From: CAVZTX01 sp963778375
GTDB lineage: Bacteria; Chloroflexota; Ktedonobacteria; Ktedonobacterales; Ktedonobacteraceae
Length of the DNA: 64,000 nucleotides
NCBI GenBank assembly: GCA_963778375.1
Contig: CAVZTX010000027.1
Span: 186,001-250,000 of the forward strand
Direction of reading: 5' to 3'
Part shown: positions 1-8,631 of the stretch, one piece after another
How positions within the stretch are numbered: position 1 is the first letter of the stretch
Layout: each line of letters begins with the position of its first letter
The notes under the pieces: generated by a model
What the model saw: only the letters and a program-made list of their open reading frames with translations
Databases searched by the model: none
Told to the model about the DNA's origin: nothing
Program-made: the position numbers and the translations under genes

Positions 1-704
1 TCCTCAAGAAAATCTGCTCCAGGACAAGTTATCCCCTCAGTAACCTCCCTATGCCCCACAATGCCGCTTTTAGCTACATGAGCATAATATTCTCGAATGA
101 CCCTGGCCGTTGCCTCAATTTGAGTAATTGGAGGAGTGCCATTTTCATAATTGCCTGACAAAGCGATACCAACACTTCTCGTATTCACATCCCAGTTTCC
201 AGCATGCCAACCTATATACCTATCTTCCAATAATCTCTCCGCCACTCCATTCGCTCGAATCAGCCAATGGTAGGCAAAAAAGACCATCTCACCATTGCGG
301 AAATGCCCTGACCACATTGGTTCACCGCGAACATGTTTTCCCAAAACATTATCGCTCAGGTACTGGCGCGCATACTGCCTCACCAAACCAATGGCAGAAA
401 GCTTCCCCAGCCTCATATCCGCCGCTTCCTCTGTATGATGAATAACAATCGTATCAACAGGTCTTCTCTCCGAATCAAGATCCGGACCTTCCTCAGCCAG
501 AGGAATAGCCTTGCTTTCAAGCAGTTCTTCCACCAGCTCATAGACCTGATTCCTGAAAGCTTTCAGTTGAGGATTATCATGGACAACCGGGAAAAACAAT
601 TGGTCAAGCTTGTCTTCCAATCGGATATACCAGTCAGGAGAATGCAATCTGCTCTCCCAATAGTTTCGCTCAAAACCCAGGTTCATCTCTATCGACATAG
701 TCAT
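1..704 (-). CDS. N-acetylmuramoyl-L-alanine amidase, PGRP/amidase_2 type (C-terminus beyond window)
   Basis: The frame is open from an ATG at 704 to the window edge, giving about 234 residues. Family motifs are visible: VIHHTEE early in the domain, the segment GWHAGNWDVNTRSVGIALSG in the middle, and GHREVTEGITCPGADF near the edge. In PGRP and T7-lysozyme type amidases the first His, the late His and the late Cys bind zinc, and the enzyme cuts the lactyl-amide bond between muramic acid and the stem peptide. About 100 residues precede the domain and show no signal peptide, so a cytoplasmic or non-classically released protein is possible. The ATG directly follows the TGA of the upstream gene (TGAATG), indicating translational coupling. 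The protein is incomplete only because the window ends. Confidence 0.85.
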   Translation of the reverse strand, partial: MTMSIEMNLGFERNYWESRLHSPDWYIRLEDKLDQLFFPVVHDNPQLKAFRNQVYELVEELLESKAIPLAEEGPDLDSERRPVDTIVIHHTEEAADMRLGKLSAIGLVRQYARQYLSDNVLGKHVRGEPMWSGHFRNGEMVFFAYHWLIRANGVAERLLEDRYIGWHAGNWDVNTRSVGIALSGNYENGTPPITQIEATARVIREYYAHVAKSGIVGHREVTEGITCPGADFLE

Positions 705-2466
705 TCACAATCCGGCTTTCGCCAGTTCTTCCTTCAACGCACGAAGATTGCGGTTCTGCTCACGCAATGTTGTGATATAGCTCGTCCAAGCCTCACTCTC
801 GCCAAGCTTCTCGTACAATGTTCGCATCTTTTTGAGGTAGTTGGTAGCTGCCTGGTAGTTCTTTCGGTCTCGCAAGGCGATCAGCCGTTCGGCATACTGT
901 CGGTATAGCTCTATTGACTCACGCGGCCGTGTCTCTTCAACAGCTACAGCGACTTCGAAGGCAATGTTACTATATCCATAATACCCATAGCTATCACCGT
1001 AGGTATAGCCATAGGCATCCTTCTTAGCCATTCCTTTGAGCAGTTGCAAAGCTGTATCGATTTCATCTTCGTTCAGCGCAATCTGGATCAAGAGCGTAGT
1101 GTTCTTAGTCTGCTCCAGGAAAGCAAGCAACTCCGATCGTAGAGTCTCCCAGCGACCAAGTTGCCCCGCAAGATCACGTAGCTCCTCGTAACGTCCGAGA
1201 TAGGGCTGCGTGCGGAACAACGTTTCGAGCATCTCAAATTCGGCTTCCTTGTTGCCCCTGGCCTGATAGTACTTTCTAAGCCATTCCATAGAGCGCTGGT
1301 TGGGTCTCTCTTTGTTACGTTCTCTTACCAGACGCTCGGCTACACTCATCCTGCCCATGCTGAATAAAGAGATCAACCAATCCAAAAAATACCTCATCGC
1401 CAACTTGTTGCGTCTCTTTCACAGCTTCCTCAACACGCCCAAGTGCCAACAGCCTATCTACCATGTCAGACGTACGACCGGTCTCACGGCAAATTTCCAG
1501 ATAAGCTTCATCGTCGAGAGTATCTTTCTCCAGGTCTAGCAAGAACTTACCATACGCCCTGCGCACCGAGCCTGTGGTCTTTTCCTCTTCGTTGTCCAGA
1601 GCATCACGAATCCACTCCACAATAGTTTGTCGCTCCAGCGGCGTTGTGTATTTCACGAGCAGATCCGATGTGCTGGTAGCAAAGCCGTGACCTTCGTAGG
1701 CATTCAAATCGCGTTCGTAGATATCATAAAGCACCTCAATGATTTTCTCACGCGCTACCCTATCGGTCCGTTCGTCAGCCAAACAATTGCCCAGTGCTTC
1801 AATACATTCGCTGACAAACTCCTCTAATCCTTCCTCTTCTGGATAATACCCCTCTTCTTCGTAGTAATTGTCGTACTCTGCTTCCTCATCAAAGTACAGG
1901 TGGGATTGATCGAATATCTCCTGCACCAGAGTTTCATAGATCGTTGCCGCTTCGAGATAGTCTCCTTGCTGCACAAGTTTATCCGCAGTCTGTTTCACCG
2001 TGAGCAATTCCTGAGCAATGCGCGGCGCATTATGTTGAAATGCATCGGTGACTTGGCGGCGATAAGTAACTGGATTAACAGCAAGAATCCTCTGGGCAGG
2101 ACGTATCAAGTAGCCATCGGGATGGCGCACCCAAAACTGCCGCATATGCCAGGGATACTCAGTGAGTGGACGCACAATATCTGCCTTAGCCTGCTGAGCC
2201 TGTTGATAGACAGCCTCCACATTATCTACAACAAGGACAATCTCGACGCCACTGCCGCGTTGTCCCGGTGGGAGAAGCCGAGAGCGTTCACCTTCCCAGT
2301 ACGGTGCATCGTCCGCAGCCAGTTGGATAGAAGTGTCTCCGCTAATCAATTCAGCATACTCATCTGCATCACGAGCAGACACGCGAAAACCCAGAACCTT
2401 CTCGAACCACTGAATCGATTGCTCGAAGTCGCTCACACAAATCTCTACATAGCTTGTTTTAGCCAT
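705..2466 (-). pseudogene. VOC (glyoxalase-like) domain fused to helical-repeat region, split by a frameshift
   Basis: Two overlapping frames together form one protein. The upstream frame (1315-2466) begins with a VOC/glyoxalase domain (residues about 1-125: MAKTSYVEICVSDFEQSIQW, then FWVRHPDGYLI) and continues into a helical, acidic TPR-like region. It ends abnormally after LFIQHGQDE. The other frame (705-1403) picks up exactly there with VAERLVRERNK and runs to an end, ALKEELAKAGL, resembling the C-terminus of SWIM-type helical-repeat proteins. Removing one base near 1348 would join them as DEVAERLV. It is therefore either a recent frameshift or a sequencing error; an internal start (MSVAERL) making a separate C-terminal protein cannot be excluded. 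VOC domains bind metals and small substrates, but the specific role is unknown. The amidase gene follows immediately. Confidence 0.6.
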
Positions 2467-2574
2467 TTCTCACCTATCCTTCAAAGAATCCCACTTTTTT
2501 GTCAGTCGCTATCTGAAATAAAATGATGAAATTAAACACGTAACATGCTAAAATCTTTGCAGGAGGATTTTTAC

Positions 2575-3288
2575 ATGTCCAAAGCTATAGCCATAGTTAG
2601 CGGTGGCCTCGATAGTGTCACACTGGCCTATCTCCTGCACGCAGAGGGATATGAATTACACCTGTTGTCCTTTGACTACGGACAACGACACAAGAAAGAG
2701 CTGGTCTACGCCGAACGCTGCGCTAACCGACTTAGCGCGGCATTTGACATCATCGATCTCAGTAATATTGGTCGGTTTCTCACAGGTTCGGCCCTTACAG
2801 ATGCTATTCCCGTTCCAGATGGCCACTATGCCGCCCCCAACATGGCAATCACAGTCGTACCTAATCGTAATGCCATGATGCTCTCAATCGCCTATGCAGT
2901 TGCGGTTGCCGAGAAGGCTCAGATTGTTGCTATCGGTGTCCACGCTGGCGACCACTTTATTTATCCCGATTGCCGACCCGAGTTTATTACATCATTTGAT
3001 ACTATGCAACGGCTTGCAGTCGAAGGATTTGGAGACCCGCAACTGAAACTCGAAGCTCCTTTCGTCCATCTCGGCAAGCACCAAATTGTTCAACTGGGTA
3101 CAGCCCTACACGTTCCCTATGCCGATACCTGGAGTTGCTACAAAGGCGGCGAGAAGCACTGCGGCACATGCGGCACTTGTTTTGAACGCAAAGAAGCTTT
3201 CGAGCTTGCCGATGTCCCCGATCCAACGGCTTATGAAGCGATGGAGAGTTTTACCTCTTCTCACGCTTCTGGCAATCTAAATTTGTGA
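2575..3288 (+). CDS. queC: 7-cyano-7-deazaguanine synthase QueC
   Basis: QueC converts 7-carboxy-7-deazaguanine to preQ0 using ATP and ammonia, a step of queuosine and other 7-deazaguanine pathways. The N-terminal PP-loop SGGLDS (residues about 8-13) binds ATP. The C-terminal zinc site is intact as C-x7-C-x2-C-x2-C (SCYKGGEKHCGTCGTCFERK, about residues 185-204). Length is 237 aa, normal for the family. The ATG at 2575 is chosen because AGGAGG lies at 2561-2566; an ATG at 2545 in frame lacks such a site. The gene is divergent from the VOC gene, and its last 28 bp overlap the convergent gene at 3261-4424. No queD, queE or queF is in the window, and no preQ1-type aptamer was seen upstream. Confidence 0.95.
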   Translation: MSKAIAIVSGGLDSVTLAYLLHAEGYELHLLSFDYGQRHKKELVYAERCANRLSAAFDIIDLSNIGRFLTGSALTDAIPVPDGHYAAPNMAITVVPNRNAMMLSIAYAVAVAEKAQIVAIGVHAGDHFIYPDCRPEFITSFDTMQRLAVEGFGDPQLKLEAPFVHLGKHQIVQLGTALHVPYADTWSCYKGGEKHCGTCGTCFERKEAFELADVPDPTAYEAMESFTSSHASGNLNL

Positions 3289-4424
3289 GCCTGCAAGCGC
3301 TTGACGAAAGCGGGTCGGCGCAGTTGAGGCTGCACCCAATCACGGAAACGGGCTTGAAACTTCTGGGTCTCTTTGAAATGATCGGCGACATCCCGCAACT
3401 CAACCAACAGGCGAAGAGCTTCGTCATAGCCTGAGCCTGAACTGCGCATTACCGCCTCATCGACTTGACGCCAGTAATTTTCCTGGTGATCGTGAATATC
3501 TTGTAGATGACGCTCGCGTGCCAATCGCTCCTGCTCCCGCCTCTCGCGTTCCAGTTGGGTTTTAACCGCCTTGCTTTCAGCGAGCAACGTAGCGTAGGTA
3601 ACCCGTTCACCCGTTGACAGTCTTGCCTGGCTCTTGTCTTGACCCAGTTCGCGCAACTCCCTGACGAACATGCGGCTCAGACCTGGTTCATTTTGAGCTA
3701 ACCGAACCAGATAATCATATTGGCGATCGAGTGGCAGCAACTTGATCCACGCGGTAACATCAACGTCAGTCGACGGTGCCACCCCTTTGCTATGGCGAGC
3801 CGCCGCGACGAGCAGTTCTTGCGGCATCTGCAACAATTCTGTCAGCGAGTGCTGTGCCGCCGTCAGCTTACCAAAAGCGGGCGGAACTGGTGGCACATCT
3901 ATCTCATAGTCTTCTTCTCCATCCTCGTCCTCTTCTTCGTTTTCGTCATCATCATAACCCTCCATCATGCGTTGAGCAGCCAACCAGACGATATACAGCG
4001 CCCGCAGATCGCCTTCCATCAATTCATCGCGAATGGCAATAAGTGACCCGAGATCGTATTCAGTCCACTCGTCTGGTGCCTCCATTTCGCCAAATTGGAT
4101 ATTGAGGATATCATAATCCGGGTACCGGGTGAACGTGATAAAATCTTCGAGATCGTAGCCATCAATGAGATCGGTCGGCAAGATTCCACGTGGAAAACGG
4201 AATGCCAATTGGGGCGAGCCCCAGTTGGCCCAATAAAGAAAACCATCGAAGAACTCGTGAAGCACATCGATTGGGTCGTGCTTGAAGTCACCCCAGCTAT
4301 ATTCGATCAGTGCGTGGGTGGCAGACGCTTCAATGTGACTGGAAAGGTCATTGACGGCATCGAGCTGCGCCCGTGTCAGAGGCCGTTCGACCGTCATGAA
4401 TTCGTACCGCTGGTATTCGCTCAT
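3261..4424 (-). CDS. Conserved hypothetical protein, acidic linker and coiled-coil
   Basis: This is a 387-residue cytoplasmic protein with no signal peptide or membrane segment. The N-terminal half (MSEYQRYEFMTVERPLTRAQ onward, about residues 1-160) is rich in aromatic and acidic residues and looks like a folded domain. A very acidic linker (DDDENEEEDEDGEEDYE, about 165-182) follows, then a helical region with a charged coiled-coil (QLERERREQERLARERHLQD, about 285-305) and a basic C-terminus. I recognise the N-terminal pattern as a conserved uncharacterised family but cannot assign a function. It is convergent with queC, overlapping its end by 28 bp. The start at 4424 is the first methionine and fits the conserved beginning. 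Confidence 0.8.
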   Translation of the reverse strand: MSEYQRYEFMTVERPLTRAQLDAVNDLSSHIEASATHALIEYSWGDFKHDPIDVLHEFFDGFLYWANWGSPQLAFRFPRGILPTDLIDGYDLEDFITFTRYPDYDILNIQFGEMEAPDEWTEYDLGSLIAIRDELMEGDLRALYIVWLAAQRMMEGYDDDENEEEDEDGEEDYEIDVPPVPPAFGKLTAAQHSLTELLQMPQELLVAAARHSKGVAPSTDVDVTAWIKLLPLDRQYDYLVRLAQNEPGLSRMFVRELRELGQDKSQARLSTGERVTYATLLAESKAVKTQLERERREQERLARERHLQDIHDHQENYWRQVDEAVMRSSGSGYDEALRLLVELRDVADHFKETQKFQARFRDWVQPQLRRPAFVKRLQAHKFRLPEA

Positions 4425-4659
4425 TACTACTATCCTCCATTTTTTCCAAAGAATACCATGTTTGACTTATGGAGACAATGAGTTGACACCATTTTCTTCA
4501 GCTATCAGAACAAATACCAGATGAGTGCCTGGATCCAGGAAGCACAAACCAAAGGCATCCTCAACCCAGGCGAAGGCTGTACTATAGCCGTCAGAGAGAA
4601 ATCAACACCCACGAAGCCTAATCGATGTTAGCAAACAGTAACGAGGAATCCTGTGAGAA

Positions 4660-4875
4660 TTACTCACCCTCCTCGTACTTAAAGGAGACTTCCAATTTCA
4701 CACGATAGGTCAGCGGTTTCCCTGATTCGATATGCACGTCTTGCTCAACGACGCGAGCGACCCGCAGATCCCGCAACGTCTGTGACGCCCGCTCAATGGA
4801 AGCGGCTGCAGCCTTCTCCCACGACTCATTACTGGTCCCTACCAGCGCGATGACTTTGTACACACTTTCTGCCAT
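4660..4875 (-). CDS. Dodecin family flavin-binding protein
   Basis: The product is 71 aa, the usual dodecin size. Family features visible are VYKVIALVGTSNESWEKAAA at the start (beta strand followed by the amphipathic helix), the conserved Trp in SNESWE, and a final strand YRVKLEVSFKYEEGE. Dodecins assemble into hollow dodecamers that store or buffer flavins such as riboflavin and FMN. The ATG at 4875 is preferred over the longer upstream frame because AGAAAGGAAAACGAA precedes it and it starts at the family consensus MAESVYKV. The gene stands alone, with about 240 bp of non-coding sequence on either side. Confidence 0.88.
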   Translation of the reverse strand: MAESVYKVIALVGTSNESWEKAAAASIERASQTLRDLRVARVVEQDVHIESGKPLTYRVKLEVSFKYEEGE

Positions 4876-5111
4876 TTCGTTTTCCTTTCTTAATCTGCGA
4901 AAGATATAGCACGTGAACACCTCACCCGCATATTCTACCTCAAATCTTGCAGAAACACGAAAAAAGGAAGTCATACCAGACCGAAGTCTGCTGATCCAAT
5001 AAGGATTAAGCAAGAGGAAGCGGAACTATCCGCACCTATTGTCCAATATCTTGCCTGACACTCAAGATAAGTTAGACCTTAAGCTGCGGTATCTTCTTTT
5101 TTAAGAGCAAA

Positions 5112-5561
5112 TCAAAGTGGAGATGCAGCAATGTAACACTCATTAGCTAATACATGCATACCTGACAAAGCCTCTTCTGTTAGGATCAACTCGCCAGTAT
5201 CGCATGCACCATCGACGACAATATCGATAGCGCTAACGTAACAGACATCTGTATGCTCGATCTCCAACGCAACTTCTCCACAAACGGGACAGATCACATA
5301 CGTTGCTGGCTCGCCGCTCTCGAAACGATACAGGCATTCAAGACATAGATACTTTGCTGGAAGCCACTGGATCGTGAGAGATGCATCAGCAATTGGTGTC
5401 CCTGCTGTTAGCGCTTCAAAATATCGATAGGCAACGTCCGCTGTAAACTGTCTTGATGCACCCAGAACTAGTTGCACATTCGTCACACGGGATCCATGAG
5501 CCTGCCGCATGCATTCTAGTACAGTACATACTATGCCTTTCATCGCTGTTACTTCTTGCAT
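5112..5561 (-). CDS. HypA/HybF-like nickel metallochaperone homologue lacking the N-terminal His
   Basis: A 149-aa protein with the HypA arrangement: an N-terminal metal-binding half and a zinc ribbon with CLEC and CPVC (about residues 74-77 and 91-94), followed by the typical tail EIEHTDVCYVSAIDIVVDG. HypA delivers nickel to NiFe-hydrogenase precursors through the N-terminal Met-His-Glu motif. Here the protein starts Met-Gln-Glu, so the key nickel ligand His2 is replaced by Gln. The ATG at 5561 is chosen for the upstream AAGGAGAG and the fit to the family start. No hydrogenase structural genes are in the window, but a broken NuoF/HoxF-like fragment lies about 300 bp away, so this may be a survivor of a degraded hydrogenase locus or a repurposed paralogue. 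Confidence 0.75.
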   Translation of the reverse strand: MQEVTAMKGIVCTVLECMRQAHGSRVTNVQLVLGASRQFTADVAYRYFEALTAGTPIADASLTIQWLPAKYLCLECLYRFESGEPATYVICPVCGEVALEIEHTDVCYVSAIDIVVDGACDTGELILTEEALSGMHVLANECYIAASPL

Positions 5562-5857
5562 GACTACTCTCCTTCTACGAGGTCTTTCAGTGAAAACACA
5601 ACTAATCCTACTCATCAATGTTGCGGCTCACCGCATCGGCAACCGCTTCCGAAAGCTCTCAGTCCAGTTTCAGCAACTATGGTGGCATCCTCAGTACAAA
5701 CAAATAGTTCGGTACCATGCTACGCTGCCTCGTACGGCAAGTTGGCTAAATCCATAGAAAAAGAGTATCCGATAGGTGTATCTTTCCTATCACAGCAAGT
5801 GCCCCTTCTCTCACATTTGCATCACAACTGGTACAAGTAATCTTCTATGGATCGCGT

Positions 5858-6151
5858 AAATTCGTCATCTGTAATGCAGGCGAAGGTGATCCAGGCGCTT
5901 TTATAGATCGCAGTGTGCTGGAAAGCATGGCAATAGCTGTCTATGCGGCTGGCGCAAGTGAAGGTTACATCCATGTTCGCGCGGAATATCCTCTTGCAGT
6001 CAAGCGATTGCACAATGCCATCTGCTAGGCAGAGCAGGCAAAACTGTTAGGCAATGGCATTCTGGGAACTGCCTTTAACCTCAATCTACACATTCGCTTA
6101 GGCGCTGGCGCATTTGTTTGCGATGAAAAAACTGCGCTGATTGCCAGTATC
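5858..6151 (+). pseudogene. Fragment of NuoF/HoxF-type NADH-binding flavoprotein subunit
   Basis: Reading from 5858 gives KFVICNAGEGDPGAFIDRSV, then EGYIHVRAEYPLAVKRL, then LGNGILGTAF and RLGAGAFVCDEKTALIASI. This is the FMN/NADH-binding core of the 51-kDa subunit of complex I and of NAD-linked hydrogenases or formate dehydrogenases. A TAG stop interrupts the frame at 6026-6028. Substitutions hit conserved positions (ADEGDPGAF reads AGEGDPGAF; CGEETAL reads CDEKTAL). Both ends are missing: similarity stops abruptly at about 5858 and 6151. It is an evident pseudogene fragment of about 98 codons. Confidence 0.8.
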
Positions 6152-6407
6152 AATCCCACGCGCTCAGCTTTTTCCACTTATCCGTCCCCGATTGCTGTTG
6201 GGTATAGATGCAAACCCGGCAAAGCGGACAACTAGCAACATTGGTTACTATGACTGGCGCAAATTTCAGCATCGGCGAACAACTCTCATCGGTCGTTGCC
6301 AGCAAGATTCCTTTTGTTAGTGCGGCTGTACGCAGTTATGTATCACTAACCTCTGATGAATCGAAAGCGCAAGTAGATCTTTATCGCCCATCATGACTTG
6401 ATCCTAA

Positions 6408-6674
6408 GCAGAGCAAACTACTGATCTGATCGAAACAGTCGTTAACCGATTTGGCCACATTGATGTGCTAGTTAATAATGCTGGCAAGAATGTTGATCGC
6501 TCAATGAAGAATCTCAGCATAGAGGACTGGGATCATGTGATCAAGTCAGACTTGAGCAGTTACTTCTACACTGTGAAAGCCGCACTGCCCTACTTCATGC
6601 AACAGAAAAGTGGTAAAATCATCAATATCAGCTCGATGAATGGCCAGACTATCTACATGGGCGATGCGCGATAG
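6408..6674 (+). pseudogene. Fragment of PhaB-like short-chain dehydrogenase
   Basis: The frame after a TAA reads LIETVVNRFGHIDVLVNNAG, WDHVIKSDLSSYFYTVKAAL and IINISSMNGQ. These are the SDR NNAG motif, the helix-4 Asn region and the catalytic-Ser strand, most like acetoacetyl-CoA reductases. The N-terminal TGxxxGIG cofactor motif and the C-terminal YxxxK catalytic pair are absent, so the fragment cannot encode an active enzyme. It runs directly into a thiolase fragment at about 6670, implying a deletion that joined two neighbouring genes. The 6152-6407 stretch before it holds no recognisable coding sequence. Confidence 0.75.
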
Positions 6675-6826
6675 CGATAGGTGGAGGAGCTGAAGTTATG
6701 AGTCGAAGCCCCTACTGGATTCCGAGCGCACGCTGGGGTCAGCGCATAGGCGATGGCAAGATGGTTGACGCCATGGTAGGAGCGCTCAGTGATCCCTTTG
6801 ACGATTGTCATATGTTTTGCCGTTGA
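6668..6826 (+). pseudogene. Fragment of acetyl-CoA acetyltransferase (thiolase)
   Basis: The frame reads GGGAEVMSRSPYWIPSARWG and then GDGKMVDAMVGALSDPFDD before a TGA at 6824. This matches the part of biosynthetic thiolases just after the acylated active-site Cys region (consensus GGxExMSxAPYxxxxxRxGxxxGDGxxxD). Only about 50 codons remain; the Cys89-type nucleophile, the GHP His and the C-terminal Cys are all missing. It is fused to the end of the SDR fragment and is followed 45 bp later by phaE. This suggests a former phaA/phaB pair upstream of phaE-phaC, now deleted. Confidence 0.72.
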
Positions 6827-6870
6827 CGGCAACGAGACACCTTGCAACGTTACGGAAGAAAGAAACGACT

Positions 6871-7431
6871 ATGAGCACAGAATCTGAAAAGCCACAATCT
6901 GAAGAAACACGCTCTGCCGGGTCCGCGCCATTCGATCCCTTTGAAGCGTGGCGTACCGCACGCGATGCTAGCATGGAAAGCTTGCGCTCTCTGCGTGATG
7001 CCGGCATGGAAAGCTGGTCCAAAATGATGATCGACTTCGTTCATTCGGAGGCTTACAGCCAGGCAACCGCGCAATGGTTGAATACGTACCTGACGGTATC
7101 ACACCCATTTCAGCAAGCGCTTGAAAAGACGATGACCCAGGCGCTGACTGGACTGAATATGCCGACCCGCGCTGACGTGATCAGCCTGGCGACGCGACTG
7201 ACGAATATCGAGATGCGTTTGGACGATCTGGATGCTACCCTCAACGACGTTCAACATGCTCTAGAGGCGCTCTCTGCATTCAAAGATGCAACGGCTACAC
7301 ATGCAAGCGACTCTGAGAGTGCCAGTGCTTCCAACAATACCCATGCGTCCACTGCCTCCCAGAGGGAACGGAAAAAGACCTCTTCTTCCCAGTCGGGCGG
7401 AAACCAAGGAAAAGCAAAGGAGACCCACTAA
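6871..7431 (+). CDS. phaE: PhaE-like subunit of class III PHA synthase (or phasin)
   Basis: A 186-aa protein with an amphipathic helical core (about residues 20-130: FDPFEAWRTARDASMESLRS onward, then a heptad-like helix RLTNIEMRLDDLDATLNDVQ) and a Ser/Thr/Lys-rich disordered tail. It overlaps phaC by one base (TAATG), the usual arrangement of class III and IV synthase subunits, where PhaE or PhaR forms a complex with PhaC at the granule surface. PhaE proteins are often longer (about 300 aa), so a phasin-like or PhaR-like partner is the alternative. The ATG at 6871 is preferred because GGAAGAAAG precedes it and the longer frame upstream overlaps the thiolase fragment. Confidence 0.65.
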   Translation: MSTESEKPQSEETRSAGSAPFDPFEAWRTARDASMESLRSLRDAGMESWSKMMIDFVHSEAYSQATAQWLNTYLTVSHPFQQALEKTMTQALTGLNMPTRADVISLATRLTNIEMRLDDLDATLNDVQHALEALSAFKDATATHASDSESASASNNTHASTASQRERKKTSSSQSGGNQGKAKETH

Positions 7432-8516
7432 TGTCACCTCCCTCCTTACCTGGAGTCCCACCCGAACTTGAGAGCGAGTTGAAGCGGATCGAAGAGAACG
7501 CGCGTACCTTGGTACGCGTCAGCACAACGCGCGCCAATGTGGCCCAGACGCCTAAAGAGGTGATCTGGACGCTCAACAAGGCCAAACTCTACCGCTACAT
7601 TCCTGTGGTGCCAGCCGAGCAGCGCCACAAGATACCGCTGTTGCTGGTGTTTGCACTGATGAACCGACCCTACATCCTGGATCTACGAGCAGGCCATAGT
7701 TTCGTAGAGTACATGCTCAAAGAGGGCTATGATGTGTATCTGCTGGACTGGGGCGCGCCTGGGCCAGAAGATACCGACCTGAAGTTCGATGATTATGTGC
7801 TGGACTATCTGACCCGCGCCATCCGCAAAGTGAAAGCGGTTTCTGGTTCCGAGCAGTTTAGTATACTGGGCTGGTGCATTGGGGCCATTCTCTCGACGAT
7901 CTATGCCGCCTTGCGACCCGACGATGGCTTGAAAAATCTCTTGCTCTTGACGGCACCATTGGATTTCAGCGATAAGCAGGCGGGCGGGTTTGTGCGTTGG
8001 GTCAACGATGCCGCCTTTGATCCCGATAGGATCATCAACGCCTTGGGCAACATGCCAGGGGAATTGATTGACTATGGGGCGAAAGCGCTCAAGCCGGTCG
8101 AGAACTATATCGGTTCCTATCTGACGTTGTGGGATAACCTGGATAATCCCAAGGTGGTGGAGTCGTGGCATGCGATGAATACCTGGGTCACTGATCTCAT
8201 TCCCATGGCCGGAGCTACCTACCGGCAGCTCATCAAAGACTTCTATCAGGAGAATCGACTGATCCAGGGGAAATTGATCATTCGCGGCGAGCGGGTGGAT
8301 TTGAGTCGCATCCACGCGAACCTGCTCAATGTGATTGCCCTGGCCGATCATATCTCGCCGGTCTGTCAATCGGAGAGCATTATGACGAAGGTCAGCAGTC
8401 AGGATCAGTTGATGTTAAAGGTGAAGGGAGGCCATATTGGGATGATGGCTGGCAGCGGTGCGCAGAAGTTTACCTGGCCGCATATCAACGAATGGCTGGC
8501 GGCCCGCTCGGAGTGA
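7431..8516 (+). CDS. phaC: Class III poly(R)-hydroxyalkanoate synthase subunit PhaC
   Basis: The product is 361 aa, typical of the short class III/IV PhaC. It is an alpha/beta-hydrolase-fold polymerase that transfers 3-hydroxyacyl groups from CoA to the growing chain. The lipase-like box is GWCIGA with the nucleophile Cys at about residue 149. The other triad members are Asp in LADHIS (about 306) and His in GGHIGMM (about 335). DWGAPGPEDTDLKFDDYV is the conserved N-terminal family block. It is translationally coupled to phaE (TAATG). Downstream lies a CoA ligase and further on a MaoC-type hydratase and a depolymerase-like esterase, giving a loose PHA neighbourhood. Confidence 0.92.
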   Translation: MSPPSLPGVPPELESELKRIEENARTLVRVSTTRANVAQTPKEVIWTLNKAKLYRYIPVVPAEQRHKIPLLLVFALMNRPYILDLRAGHSFVEYMLKEGYDVYLLDWGAPGPEDTDLKFDDYVLDYLTRAIRKVKAVSGSEQFSILGWCIGAILSTIYAALRPDDGLKNLLLLTAPLDFSDKQAGGFVRWVNDAAFDPDRIINALGNMPGELIDYGAKALKPVENYIGSYLTLWDNLDNPKVVESWHAMNTWVTDLIPMAGATYRQLIKDFYQENRLIQGKLIIRGERVDLSRIHANLLNVIALADHISPVCQSESIMTKVSSQDQLMLKVKGGHIGMMAGSGAQKFTWPHINEWLAARSE

Positions 8517-8631
8517 GTAGGATGGGATCTGTTCCCATCCGTATTGTAGCGGCAGCCTTTTTAGCCGTCTGTGATGTATTAAGTACGCATATGAAGTGAA
8601 AAGACAAGCAGTGACACAAGGAGGTATTTTC

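Noticed and set aside
2467..2574. preQ1 or other riboswitch before queC
   Set aside because: The 108-bp leader shows no pseudoknot or conserved aptamer core; only a ribosome-binding site is evident.
6208..6396. 62-codon frame between the NuoF and SDR fragments
   Set aside because: No similarity to a family and no start signal; lies in obviously decayed sequence.
7683..8369. Minus-strand frame of 228 codons opposite phaC
   Set aside because: Antisense shadow of phaC; no ribosome-binding site or domain.
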